Part shown: positions 11,301 through 22,057 of the stretch, in pieces | Position numbering within the stretch: the stretch's first letter is position 1 | Layout: every line of letters begins with the position of its first letter | Assembly: GCA_002633025.1 (NCBI GenBank) | Contig: NMRB01001342.1 | Span: 106,719 to 170,718 of the forward strand | Source: Notospermus geniculatus | Taxonomy: Eukaryota > Nemertea > Pilidiophora > Heteronemertea > Lineidae | Direction: 5' to 3' | Length of the DNA stretch: 64,000 nt | The notes under the pieces: generated by a model | Databases searched by the model: none | What the model was told of the DNA's origin: nothing | The model's input: the letters and a program-made list of their open reading frames with translations, nothing else | Program-made: the position numbers and the translations under genes

Positions 11301-14300
11301 TGAGTTGTGTGGATTGCCGTTCAGTGGCATAATGCTTAGGCCAACTTTATCTGTTGTTATGTAGGCCATATAGCGTCTCTCAGTGTCAGTCCCTGGGATC
11401 ACAATCACTCTGAAATGAGAAGAAGGGTATACATGTAGTTGTTTACAAATACATCTAACACAACATTTTGGATTATCAGAACAGAAGACAATTTATGTTC
11501 AGATGAACACATACATGTACACGTAACACACTTACTTCTCAAGCGGGGAACCATACGTTGGACCGAGTAATGTTTTCCGGCACATTTTTGTGGTTGAGTT
11601 GTAAAGCTTGAACTTGAATTGGTCATTTGTTGTGAGAATGAATTGTTCCTTTGTGACCGGTGGGTACATAGCTATAGACAACGGCACAGCACTCTGTTCA
11701 ATACGATCAGTGTTGCTGACTCTCAGATCATCCTTGCTGCTGCTCACAAGATCATACTCAACCTGGAAGGAAAGACGGAGCACTAACGGGTGTGGGGTTG
11801 TGTCTAAAACAAAATGAAGTGAACATGTTCCGCATTCCTCATCACTGTTTTTACAAGGCTAAGTCATGAATGAAAGTAAAAGCCTAAGGGCCGTATGATC
11901 GGGTCGGACTTTAGCCTGAAGTATAGCTGAGGTTAGACTTTCTCTGTGCTTGAAGCACTGTCTGAGAAAAGTCACACTTTGGCCAAAGTCCAACCCAAGC
12001 ATATGGCCATAAGAGTTTTGTACCCACCAGCATGCGATCTTCCCCCAGTGACATCAATCGTGGAAGATTTGAATCTAACTGGACAGTGAATATGATGTCT
12101 TTGATGAGCTTATAATGTGCTCGATTTCGTCCCAGGTAAATCCACGGTTCACTGTCACTGGAAGCCTTGAAGACTGATACAGTGAACTCTGCATCCTGAA
12201 ATAAACCAATGATGATGAGTTAGAAAATATGTGTAAGTTATATTCCAAGATGTAACAAGGAAGATAAATCATAAATGGATATGAATTGACTATGCTTTCA
12301 ACAATAAATGCTTTAGAAGATAACTTACTGCAGTGGCCAAATATTCAGAATCATGGCTAAATACACAGTGTGTAATGGCATCGCGGGCATATCGGAATGG
12401 CTCGCTGACCTCATCTTCCAGAGTTATGGCATCTAAGACTCGCACACTACCATTCATGAATCCCACAGCTGGAATAAAATAATCAAAAGTCCGAGTCCAC
12501 ACTTGGATCTTAGTAACTTCAGAAACGATTATAAAATACTAAAATCCTCAGTTAGAATGTAGTCTCACGACATGGCACAATATCATCTGTAGGCCTATAC
12601 AATAGCTTGGTAGATAAGGTACACTGAATTGATATTGCAATATGTTGGCCTTGATGAGCTGGGAATAAATAGAAAGTGTACAAACCCAAATATTCTCCTC
12701 GGGGGTCGAATGCACAACACCTAATCATGTTGCCTCTCTCGAAGTACCTCGAGGCCACCGGTAACTTTCTTTCATAGTCCCAGATCTTCAGCAGTCCTGA
12801 ATAACTTCCCATGGCCAACTTGGGTCTGAAAATGAGAACAACAATATAAGTCAAGTCTACTTCATTACCATGGGACATGAGACAAAATCCAGTGAATTCA
12901 GCTAAGCTGCCTGCACTTGGTCAGGGTGATGGAGTTCAGTTTTTCAGCCTTGTCTTGGGAAACACTATGGTGACTAGGTAGGTCACAGATTTGATTTCCA
13001 CAGAGAACAAGGCCTATCCACAGCCCTACTTTCAATGTACCATTACCAAGTATACTGCAGCTATATGAGGGCAGATGGATCTGTGGTTCTACGTCACGAT
13101 CTACTTACTCAAATGGATGAGAAGCTAAGGCATAGACTGCAGCATCATGATCACGATGGATAACCTGAAATATTATACACAACCCATTGACTCATTTTGT
13201 AACCACCACTAGCATTTGCTAATGTTCCACATTCTGCAATGTAGTGCAACTGAAGGCTTTTCTGAAGAAGTATCCTTAGAATGGATAGGAAGATGAAGAT
13301 ATACCAATCACACCATACAAAAGTGTGATTCATTAACTCTTGACTCACATCCACTTTGGTTCCATCTGACGTGATGTAGCCAAATATTGCTGACAGTGTC
13401 CCCACAGCATAATCACGGATCACAAATTTCCTGGCAGCAATGGTTGCATCTGGAGAGGATAGTCTCCACTTTCGCCATCACTGTAACAGAATGAATCAGT
13501 GTCAAAAAAGTTGAGAACTTAGCATCTACCTTTACATGGTAAAGTTGCAATGGAAATGGCTTCTGAGTATCAAGAACAAAACTCCAGTAAAGTACCAAGA
13601 GCTTGTAAAATGGAGACATAATCATACAGAATACTGGTGGGAGATAATGAACACTGTAGATCAGACTCAATACTTACATGTGATCAAATTCAGGCATGAA
13701 GGCAAAGGAGAGCGAGTTGATTTGACCAATATTGAAGTCTTGGTACCTGAAAATTGATCCACATCACCGATATTTACAAATGTACCATAGACAGCGGTAA
13801 GAAGGACTATGCAAGGATGTTTGAATCAAGACAGTCATGATATTTCAAGTCAATAGCAGCAAATAAAGATACCTCAAATCATGAAAATGCTGGAGAAAGT
13901 CGCCTCAATCTACTACCTTCAAACGTCACATGAATGCCCAGTTTAAAATCTTACCAGTTGACGAGTTTCAAAGTCTGGTCAAAGAATTTGACATGTCCAT
14001 TGGCATCTCCCACCACAATGAACTCATCAGTTGTCGTTAACACATTCATGCTTCTTTCCTGCAGCTTCACCAGTTTCAATGCTTTCTTGTCTGGTGTGGA
14101 TTCGAATGCCTCGACTTTTGTCAGGGGTTTATTGCTGTCCCAAACAACCAGGTTACCAATGGAAGTGGCTGTCAAAGCTCGACTACTATTTCTCTGGTAG
14201 ATGGTTTGACTGTATTTTCCAACTGGCTTATTGAAGTCATGGTCTGAGAGGGGTGGAGCATAGTACTTCATCTTTCCATCGTTCTGGAATTGGAAGGGGT

Positions 14301-17300
14301 TGAAAGCATCAGAATGTGGACATTGTGCAGACATGGCAGATAGGGTACATCTAGATACATATATAAAGGAGAACCCTCAAATTTTGTCCGGCTTATTCTC
14401 TGTGGCTTCGATCTCAACTGATGTGACTGTACTACAGCCACGTTCCCAATATAAAGGAGTATGTTGTATTGAATTTAGTTTTTTAAAAAGGCTTCACAAA
14501 GTTATGTTTTAGCGGTTTTTTGTCGTTACCAAGGATTTGAGAGTTTAATATGACGTCACTATAACTGTGACGTCATAGGGTGACGTCACGCTGAGGAGTC
14601 CATGCAGACCCAGAGGTGGTGACGTCATCGATCAAAGACCGACGTTCGTTTACGTGGTGACGTAAGAACATTATAGCCCTTTTCAAATAGCGTGTTCGTT
14701 TACTTGCCTGGGCCTCCCCGGAGTAAATTTCTGAGCGACCGTCGCGCATGCTCAATAAAGCCACATTCACGAACGCTGTTGGGTCTCACCCGTGTAAGTT
14801 TGCACCACGTGATCAGGCAAACTGACGGCAAGCAATGGCACTGACACACCAGCAGACGACATGGACGACCAGAAGATGTAAGTCCCCCTGGCAGCAATTT
14901 TATCCTCCCTATCTGCATCTATCGTTGCATGCTAACCATTATTTATATCCAGTTTGGGTAAAAATGGTGGATTCGGCACGTTCGACGCCATTGTGTTGAA
15001 AGGCATTCTGGGATACTTCCCCAACTAATCACCTCGGCGAGGTGATTACTTCGGGCAGGCCCGACAGACCCCAGATCATGACGTCACACGAAAAAGAACG
15101 CCGATGGGTCTCACCCAGGTGAGGCCCAGGCAAGTAAACGAACACGCTAAAAATCACGTGACGTCTTTGTGCGGAGCTACGTTTAGAGGCCCGAGTGACG
15201 TCACACAAACTGCGTCATGACTTTTTGCACCGCCAAATGCCATGGCGATGTTTGTGTGACGTCACTCGGGGCCCCTAAACGTAGCTCCGTACAAAGACGT
15301 CACGTGATTTTGAAAAAGGGCTATCTGCTGCAGTGCCATCTTCTTTGAATCCATCATTATTTGGTCACGCACCTGTAATGCATGGCCAGTGCATTTACCA
15401 TTAGAAATGGTGACATGCCTCTGCTCATAGATTCATCCTCCCACAGCAGGGGTTTTTACCTCGCTCCTCTTCATCCGCTCACACAGTTTGTCTGCGGTGA
15501 CGAAGGGAGCGAGCAGTAAGAACGCCTGATATTCTCAGGATGCATAGATTGGTCACAGACCTTCGTTGGAAGGAACAGTTCGGACACAACATAACACCTT
15601 TTTCCACCCAAAAATGTCGACCGATTCTGACGTCACAATTGAAACACGTCACCACTGTTGCCTTGGTTGGAGCGTCACGCTAACGCAACGGTCCATGCGT
15701 GACGAACACCTCTGACGTCAGCAGTGCATTTTGGCCCCCGGCTTTGCGTCATGATCGCGACGTCAGCGCAGTGGCCGACATTGAAGCGAAGTAAATGTTA
15801 TACCCACACTCCGTGCGCAGCACGGGTAATTGCTAGTCCATTATAACCATCTATTGCAACAGACGCCCCATATTTGATTCAGTACACTTTTTGACTGAAC
15901 AATGTAATTAGAGCAAATCAAAACATCAGGAACAAAACTTACCCATGAATAGAATATAACCTGTGACTCACTGTTCGTTACCAGTTGTGAAGTATCTTCA
16001 GGATTGAACAGGATATAGTTCTGCACTCCATACGAGGGTTTCAGCTGGGCTGTACACACAGGGTGGTCATCACCAGTCGTCCAGTCCCAGATTGCAAGGA
16101 GCTGAGATTCTCCAGCGCTTAATGTAGCCAGGTATTTGGCATTTGGGGTGATAGCAACAGCAATAGTTCCCTCCTTGTGTGGCTCAAAGATAGTTCGAAC
16201 TGGAAATCTAAAGCAAGAGGAAAATGCGGCATTGAATTGAAATGGGTGCAGCATGATGCAATAGCTATTTCCTCTGAACTATAACATTATTGGTGAGAGC
16301 AGTATATTGACGATGTCGCACAGCCAAGGCAACTATATTCAAGAGAGATAATATCAATATAGTTAGTGATTTTATTGCCTTCCTCACCCAGTGTTCGAGT
16401 CCCAGATGATGGCTGTGTTATCTGGTCCTTTATCAGCTGTTACGACCCATCTCTTGTCCTGGCTGACGCATGTACAAGTGATTGCATTGGACTGGAAAAG
16501 TGGAAACCACACTAAGACATTACTTGTAATTACCCACAGAAATGTGGAAAATAAACTTGGTGAAAACTAGCTGGTGTTGAGGGAGAAGAAAGGCTGCGCG
16601 ACGGCAGGAGATTGGTCATTTCTGGTCAAAAAGTTCAACTTACATGTCCTTGAAGTAGTCTCTGTATATTTTTCTCAATGTCGTAGAGGATTCCAGTATG
16701 GGCATTGGCGTACATGATCATCTTTCTGTTCCCATCAGTCATGTTCAAGACTGGGATATGGCGATTCATTCCAAATGACCAAACCAGGCTCTGGAATTAG
16801 ATGAAAATGCAGATTTCATGAATGACCACAACAAAAATCAGAACTACAGACCAATACTGAAAGCTGGATATTAAGAAGGCAGAGAACTCTTACCAATGGA
16901 TTTGATGGCTTCTCAGGAGTTTCATCTCTCTTAGTCAATTCTGGAGCAGGGGGTGCTGTTGGTACTCTTCTTTCTTCTGAAGCAGTATTTGGGGGTGCAT
17001 CACTTCCAGGTGATTGGCGTTGTCTAGGTGAGGCAGTCTCCTCCTTCTGTGGAGTTGATGGTTTACTTGTTTGTGGTGTTGGTGTTTTCTGTGGGGTCTG
17101 TCCCCCCTGTGATCCTCTTGGGGTACTCTTTGCAGATTTCTGGCTCGATGAGGTGTCCCTGGTTTTGAGCCTGCTTGCTGCGGTGTTGGTGTTCTAGCTC
17201 CCTGGGTACCTTGAGGTGGAGTTGGTGTTCTTTGGGCTGCTTGGGGTTCTTCTTCCTGGGGTGGCGGTGTACCTTTTGGGGATGATGGAGGTTCACTCTG

Positions 17301-18077
17301 GGTTGTCTGGGTTGCCTGATCAGCAGCCATGTCAGCTGTCTGCATATTTTGTTCTTCCAGAGGTTCATCTGAAGCTTTAGGAGATCCCTCAGGCTCAGCA
17401 GCCTCACTCTGTTGTTGATCTGTTAATTTGGGTGAGGAAGTGTGCTGAGGTGTACTCTTTCCACTGCCAGGTACAGGTGTCCCACTTGCAGCAGGTGATT
17501 GGGCTGCTTCTTGAGGAGTGGGTGTAGCTTCCTTTGGTGGTGTCCCCTCTCCAGCATCTGCTTCCTGGGGAGTTGGTGTACGCTGGGGTGTACCTTTGCC
17601 ACTTCTGGGAGTTGGTGATTGTTTTGGACTTGGCTGGGCAGACTCCTTTGGACTTTGCGATGACTCAGCTTCAGCTTCTTGGGGTGCAGCTTCAACTACC
17701 TGGGGTGCCACACTGATTTCATCAGCATCTTCAAGAGCTTGACCTTCTCCTGCAGGTGATTCATCTGCCACTTCTGCTTGTTCAACAGGAGGCTGCTGTG
17801 CCTGTAGCTCCTCATCATCAGCATCCCCTTCCTCCAATTGTTGCATATTGACATCAGCTGATGCGTCAGCTGCTTGGTTATCAGCTTCGTCGCCATCAGT
17901 ATTGACAACATCTAGGCCTATGGCCTCCTGTTGTTGACCCTGTTCTTCGTCTGTTGGGCCTACATCCAATTCGGCTGCAGTCGCATCTACCATGTCAGCA
18001 TCATGAACATCGGCCTCTTCATTTTGCATTTCTTGATTGTTGGGAATGTCAGCTTCATCGATTTCAGCCATTTTCAC
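8398..18077 (-). CDS. CFAP251: CFAP251 (WDR66), WD40 subunit of the cilium calmodulin/spoke-associated complex
   Basis: This WD-repeat axonemal protein acts at the base of radial spoke 3 in motile cilia. Exons, in transcript order: 18077-16894, 16790-16644, 16491-16388, 16207-15943, 14283-13955, 13746-13678, 13430-13349, 13164-13109, 12825-12686, 12468-12329, 12195-12028, 11762-11536, 11409-11274, 11146-11055, 10838-10710, 10525-10420, 10329-10153, 10025-9934, 9745-9617, 9419-9314, 9223-9133, 9022-8888, 8642-8398. Exon 1 is acidic and then P/T/Q-rich, with a frame break near 17150. WD blades (for example [19 protein letters not shown]) follow. The C-terminus has the family signature [23 protein letters not shown] and the EF-hand-like segment ending YVNHRPAFG. 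Four exons are tandemly duplicated in frame. About 1450 codons are present, or about 1280 without the duplication; the human protein has about 1150. The acceptor at 13430 is uncertain. Confidence 0.92.
9183..10288. repeat. Tandem segmental duplication in CFAP251, copy A
   Basis: This 1.1-kb block is nearly identical to 10289-11408. It spans the 3' part of the exon starting [13 protein letters not shown], three complete exons ([20 protein letters not shown] and QDVNTMETR) and the 5' part of the exon [14 protein letters not shown], with their introns. Differences are scattered substitutions and a few indels, including a segment of roughly 31 bp missing here near 9864 and an extra stretch near 9540. 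Confidence 0.9.
10289..11408. repeat. Tandem segmental duplication in CFAP251, copy B
   Basis: This is the second copy of the block. The junction at 10288/10289 falls inside an exon and joins ...KYSKYV to VIVIPG... in the same reading frame. That makes a new 177-nt exon at 10153-10329. Exon lengths are conserved between copies (92, 129 and 106 nt), and splice sites are intact in both. Confidence 0.9.
11888..12009. mobile_element. 122-bp MITE with TAA target duplication
   Basis: The left end is GGGCCGTATGATCGGGTCGG. The reverse complement of the right end is TGGCCATATGCTTGGGTTGG, followed inward by ACTTTRGCC on both sides. The flanks are TAA at 11885-11887 and TAA at 12010-12012. GGGCC ends and a TWA target fit PIF/Harbinger-type elements. 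The element sits in a CFAP251 intron. Confidence 0.7.
14674..15323. mobile_element. 650-bp inverted-repeat element interrupted by a second element
   Basis: The left terminus begins TAGCCCTTTTCAAATAGCGT and continues GTTCGTTTACTTGCCTGGGCC. The complementary right terminus occurs in two pieces. GGCCCAGGCAAGTAAACGAA... ends at about 15149, and GAAAAAGGGCTA ends at 15323, with the element at 15152-15312 between them. TA at both ends would suit a Tc1/mariner-like target. There is no coding capacity. The element lies in the intron between the CFAP251 exons at 15943 and 14283. Confidence 0.75.
15152..15312. mobile_element. 161-bp palindromic MITE nested in the preceding element
   Basis: Arms 15152-15210 and 15250-15312 pair closely. 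They begin AATCACGTGACGTC and include GGAGCTACGTTTAGAGGCCC and GAGTGACGTCACACAAAC. The element has landed in the right terminal repeat of the larger element, because removing it restores a close match to the left terminus. It contributes four CRE-like octamers. Confidence 0.8.
15434..15486 (-). repeat. Dispersed repeat, copy 2 (inverted)
   Basis: This is the reverse complement of the segment at 125-187, with one clear substitution in GAAGAGRAGCGAGG and a shortened right edge. It lies in the same CFAP251 intron as the nested inverted repeats. Confidence 0.6.
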
Positions 18078-18920
18078 AATTTCTGGAAAATACCGGTAGC
18101 ATTGAGAAACTTACCAACATACTAGCCTACTATCACATCATTGTATGGGTGGGCTGTGCAGTATCAGTGCAATTACCATGGCAAAACTGTTAGGTAGGCC
18201 TAGGCCTACTATCATGTACTGGTGGTAGGCCTATCTATAGCATGCATGCAAATGCATGCAATGCATGCAGTGGCAGTGCAGTCAGCATGGTGAGTCCAAC
18301 CTCTCACACTTTCTGGAAAATTGATTGACAAAATTAATCAAACATAGGCCCCTAGTAAATAACTGATAAATAAACTATCTTTTGAGACCAGATTTTTTTC
18401 GTCATTGGGGTTAATATGGTGAATAAATTGATTTAGATCAACGGGCACCTACCGCCTGGGAAGGTTCTTTCCTTGCCAGTCTCCTTGGAAACGTTGTTTA
18501 CCAATACTGCACATGCGTGAAATGTCATACTTGGGCTCTTGATGCAGCAAAACTGACTTCAGTGACGTTTTGCAGGTTTTGAAGTATTTTATTCAGATAA
18601 TATAACGTCGATATTCAGTCTAACTGCTAGTAAAATGGACTAAAATCAAATGAACAACACACATCATGACATTTCATGATTTAGGGTTCACTTTACGTCA
18701 ATAAATTCACTCTATTTCAGTTCCACCTTCCAACACTGGTGGCGCTGACTAAATTTGATGACGTCACCAATGTAAAAATCTTCCAGAGAACAGTGTCAAT
18801 CGAAAAAGAGCCTTTTTGCCACTCATTGACAGTTCACATGGTTCACAACGCACATGACTGAGACACATGGTTCATGGAACTTGAAAATTTGTGATAAAAC
18901 ATAAATGACAGCCGTGCGAA
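18078..18920. promoter_or_regulatory. Divergent CFAP251/PIGL 5' region
   Basis: The start codons of CFAP251 (minus, 18077) and PIGL (plus, 18921) are 843 bases apart and face outward, so both promoters and 5' leaders must lie here. Visible words include an X-box-like site at 18479-18492, a run of overlapping GCATGC palindromes at about 18240-18270 containing the octamer ATGCAAAT (18246-18253), and GTAGGCCTAGGCCTAC at about 18194-18209. I see no clear TATA box. Transcription starts are not identifiable. Confidence 0.6.
18479..18492. promoter_or_regulatory. RFX X-box-like motif
   Basis: The sequence GTCTCCTTGGAAAC fits the RFX X-box pattern (GTNRCC, short spacer, RGYAAC) with about two departures. 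It sits about 400 bases upstream of the CFAP251 start codon. RFX factors with FOXJ1 drive motile-cilium genes across animals, so the site is plausible for this axonemal gene. The match alone is not proof. Confidence 0.45.
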
Positions 18921-21431
18921 ATGATTTTGGAACTGTTAATTAGTCTTTATGGTTTACTGTGCATTGTGCTGTACATATTAATCAGCAAAAATCCTGTCTA
19001 TATCAGCAGATTTTCCCGAGTTAGCTGGAAAAGGAAGGTCTTGTTTGTGACTGCCCACCCAGATGATGAGTGCATGTTCTTTGGCCCAACCATTCTTCAC
19101 CTGACCTCAGCTGGACACAAGGTTTATCTGCTGTGTTTGTCCATAGGTAGGTATGGAGCCTGTTTCAAAAAGTGACTTCAGGCTATTTTTGGTAGCTATC
19201 TTTAACAAGATGGAAAATGCATTGAAGTTTTAAATGATACAAAACAGAAGTCGTCTCCGCATGCTCCGTGAACTCGAAAATTTTCGACCCCGACCGGGGT
19301 CTTCCTCAGGCACTTTACAGTAGAGATTCCAGAAAAAATGACCCGAATACTTCTCATGATTTAGGCCTGTTAAAAAAAATAACTTGTTTCTCATCAGTGA
19401 CATCCAAAAAAAAGGCCCGTCAGGTCCTTTTTTATTTTTTATTTTTTATCTCAAGCTGACCTTGTCCTCGGTGTTTTTCAGACACAAAAACTAGTTTCAT
19501 GTATGTGCTATAGGCTAGCTTGAAAAATAACAAGCAACTCATTATTAAATGAAGTACCCGTAGGCCTAGGCCTACTAGTATTTTATTTCACCAGAATAGT
19601 TTTGTGGAGTGGAGGCAGAAATTGTCACCTTTGACAGATTGAGGACAACAAAAACAGGTCGTAAAACATAAAAACAGCAATCAATTCATCAAAGCAAGCA
19701 GGCCGGCATCTTTTTATTTTTTATAAAAAATAAAAAAAATTTTGCACACGGCCTCAAAAATCGGTACGGCCGCTGATGAGAAACAAGTTATTTTTTTTAA
19801 CTGGCCTTATCAGTCATTTTTTCCATTGTTTTAACTCTAATTTCAGGTGATTTTTATGGGAAAGGTGAAACCAGGAAATTGGAATTGATAAAAAGTTGTG
19901 AAATCCTAGGCATTCCAGAGGACCAAGTTTTCATTGTTGATGATAAGTAAGTTCCACAAGTAGGCTAGTCCTACAAATCTTTTATTGGTGGTAATTTGCC
20001 ACTTGTTGCTTTTTAACTTGTGCGAAATAATACACAGCAAAAGTTGAATTGAAGGGTTCTGTTTTCTTTCAGAGCATTACCTGATGATCCAGTTGTGAAT
20101 TGGGATCCAGAAAGAATATGTTTCTATGCATATGATTATGTTTCAAAGTATGACATCAATACTGTAAGTATTTAAGCTATTTTGACTGGTTTTATTGGCT
20201 GAATACCACTTCTTCCATGCAGGTATTAACCTGAGTTGCAAAAAACTTTGGCCTAAAGTGTAAAATAAGCTTTGCTTTATCTGCATTCATGCAGTATGTA
20301 ATCTTTTTTAGATAATCACTTTTGATGAGGGTGGAGTCAGCGGACATAACAATCATATGGCAACACATCGAGCTTTCTGGTAAGTGAACAGAGCTGATGG
20401 AGACCAACTGATATCCCATCTCCTGGAACAGTTCGTAAACCAAGCCTGAAAATCCTTTCAGATGATCTACTCTAGTAGAGAAATTTAGAGTTTCATGGTC
20501 CTGTGAACAGTCATCTTATCTTTACAGGAGATGCCTCTTTCAAGATAATTTGCCCAAAGGTTGGTACCCTTATAATCATACAACCAGTTAATTGAGTGAA
20601 CCTCAGCAGTGCTTCTCCCCTGTGATGGTTTCCCTGTCTGGAAGGGCATCTGAAATCCATCCATAAAGAGGGATAGGTCAGAGCTGAAATTGGAGTATCC
20701 TCAGGGCAGCCTTACTCTTGGTGTGAGGGAGAGGGCTGTAGGCATCACCAGTACCACCACCACTTACTTTGATGGGGGAAAAAGAAACTAACAGAATACT
20801 GATGTGCTTTTTTTGTAGGTATAGAATTCTACACTCTACAGACAACAAACATGCTGCGGAAGTATATATCTGTCTTAGATCTACCCATCAGTATTCTTAT
20901 ATCTGGCTTCAAGTTGATCTTTATATCAGATTGGGAAAACGTCATAAGAGCTCAGGTGAGTCTATACTTTTAGTTGTTCTCACTAATGTTTCCACTATAT
21001 GTGACCTGTGCCAGCAAAATGAGTTAGAATGCGCAGAGAAGAAGACCCGAAGTGCACCAACGAATTGTTGATTTCAGTATTGTCTGGCCATTGTGAAATA
21101 TGACTCTGTCAATTTCTATAGTTGTTGTTTGGTGTCATCTTGAGTCTTCTTTCCGGCACATTCATACTCAATTTTGCTGGCAGGGGTCACATATATAGTT
21201 TACTACCTTCTATATGTCTGTATTCATTGTACCTGAGGTTTTTGCAAACTACATGGATTACTTGAGTGTGTCTTTATGTTTCAGAAAGCAATGCAGGCCC
21301 ATTGGAGTCAACTGACATGGTTCAGGACACTTTACATCATGTTTTCAAGGTACATGGTTGTGAATACATTAAAGCCATTATCATTGGGGAGACCAAGACA
21401 CCACCCACCCAACCAAGAAGTAAAATTATGA
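18921..21431 (+). CDS. PIGL: PIGL, N-acetylglucosaminyl-phosphatidylinositol de-N-acetylase
   Basis: PIGL carries out the second step of GPI-anchor synthesis on the cytosolic face of the ER, removing acetate from GlcNAc-PI. Seven exons join in frame: 18921-19146, 19847-19946, 20073-20163, 20312-20379, 20528-20559, 20819-20955 and 21285-21431. They give 801 nt and 266 residues; the human enzyme has 252. Residues 1-20 form the membrane anchor. VTAHPDDECMFF carries the catalytic zinc-binding HPDDE motif, and DEGGVSGHNNH supplies the second conserved His cluster. The C-terminus HWSQLTWFRTLYIMFSRYM matches the family. Exon 5 is only 32 nt. Intron 1 holds a MITE. The gene diverges from CFAP251 and converges with MED13. 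Confidence 0.97.
19364..19806. mobile_element. 443-bp MITE in PIGL intron 1, TTA target duplication
   Basis: The left end GGCCTGTTAAAAAAAATAAC continues TTGTTTCTCATCAG. It pairs with the right end CTGATGAGAAACAAGTTATT...TTAACTGGCC. TTA flanks both sides (19361-19363 and 19807-19809). The interior is rich in A/T runs and has no transposase frame. GGCC ends plus a TTA target fit PIF/Harbinger-type elements. Confidence 0.75.
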
Positions 21432-22051
21432 GGAACGTCACTCATGGTTTGAAAGTGATTGGTGTGACCACATTAAAGCAAATGGCTCGCGGGGTTTTGG
21501 TGGTACCTCCCATAGAGAGTGAATCTCGCCTCCAGGCAAAGCCGTGCTCCAGCCATATGCGAAACCCGTGCACATATGCGATCGTTAACACTGGGGACGA
21601 GGTTCCATTAAAAATTTGCTAAAATGGGTTAATGACGTTTTCAAATTCAGTCGGTCAAAATGTACATTTTGTGCTATTCACATTGATTTCGAAGCGGCAG
21701 ATTTTGCACAATACGCCTCCGTAGTTTGGCTGTCTAATGCATTTTCCATTAAACTGAAATCCTTCTTTCGCCTTTTTCTCAAAACGGCACTTGATTTGAG
21801 GACATGTCAACAAACAACTGTCAACAAACCCCACGAGCCATTTGCTTTAACGTGTTCCATGGCAAAGACTCATGGACCATTGCAATAACCAGTCTAGAGT
21901 TCTGCCCATGTGTATTTGTAGGATGTAGATGTAAACATGTATTGTCAGTTGCTTTGCACAATTGCAATGATTTTCATTCCAATTTGTTACATAATGATGC
22001 CGCCATTATTTGCCATGTGCTGATGTGTAGATTTCTATGTAGAATTTTGAT

Positions 22052-22057
22052 AATAAA
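22052..22057 (+). terminator. Candidate PIGL polyadenylation signal (AATAAA)
   Basis: A canonical AATAAA lies about 620 bases after the PIGL stop codon on the coding strand. Assignment is by position. Confidence 0.4.

Larger units (their letters stand above)
14547..15770. promoter_or_regulatory. Dense cluster of TGACGTCA (CRE/ATF-like) palindromes
   Basis: The CRE core GACGTCA, mostly as full TGACGTCA, occurs about a dozen times within 1.2 kb of one CFAP251 intron. Examples lie near 14552, 14569, 14580, 14621, 15079, 15158, 15197, 15259, 15295, 15628, 15713 and 15759. Such octamers are expected about once per 65 kb by chance. Several are inside the inverted-repeat elements at 14674-15323. 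Whether the cluster binds ATF/CREB factors is unknown. Transposon inheritance is a simpler explanation for part of it. Confidence 0.5.

Noticed and set aside
17518-17742. Plus-strand Gly/Val/Trp-rich frame
   Set aside because: It is antisense to the P/T/Q-repeat part of CFAP251 exon 1.
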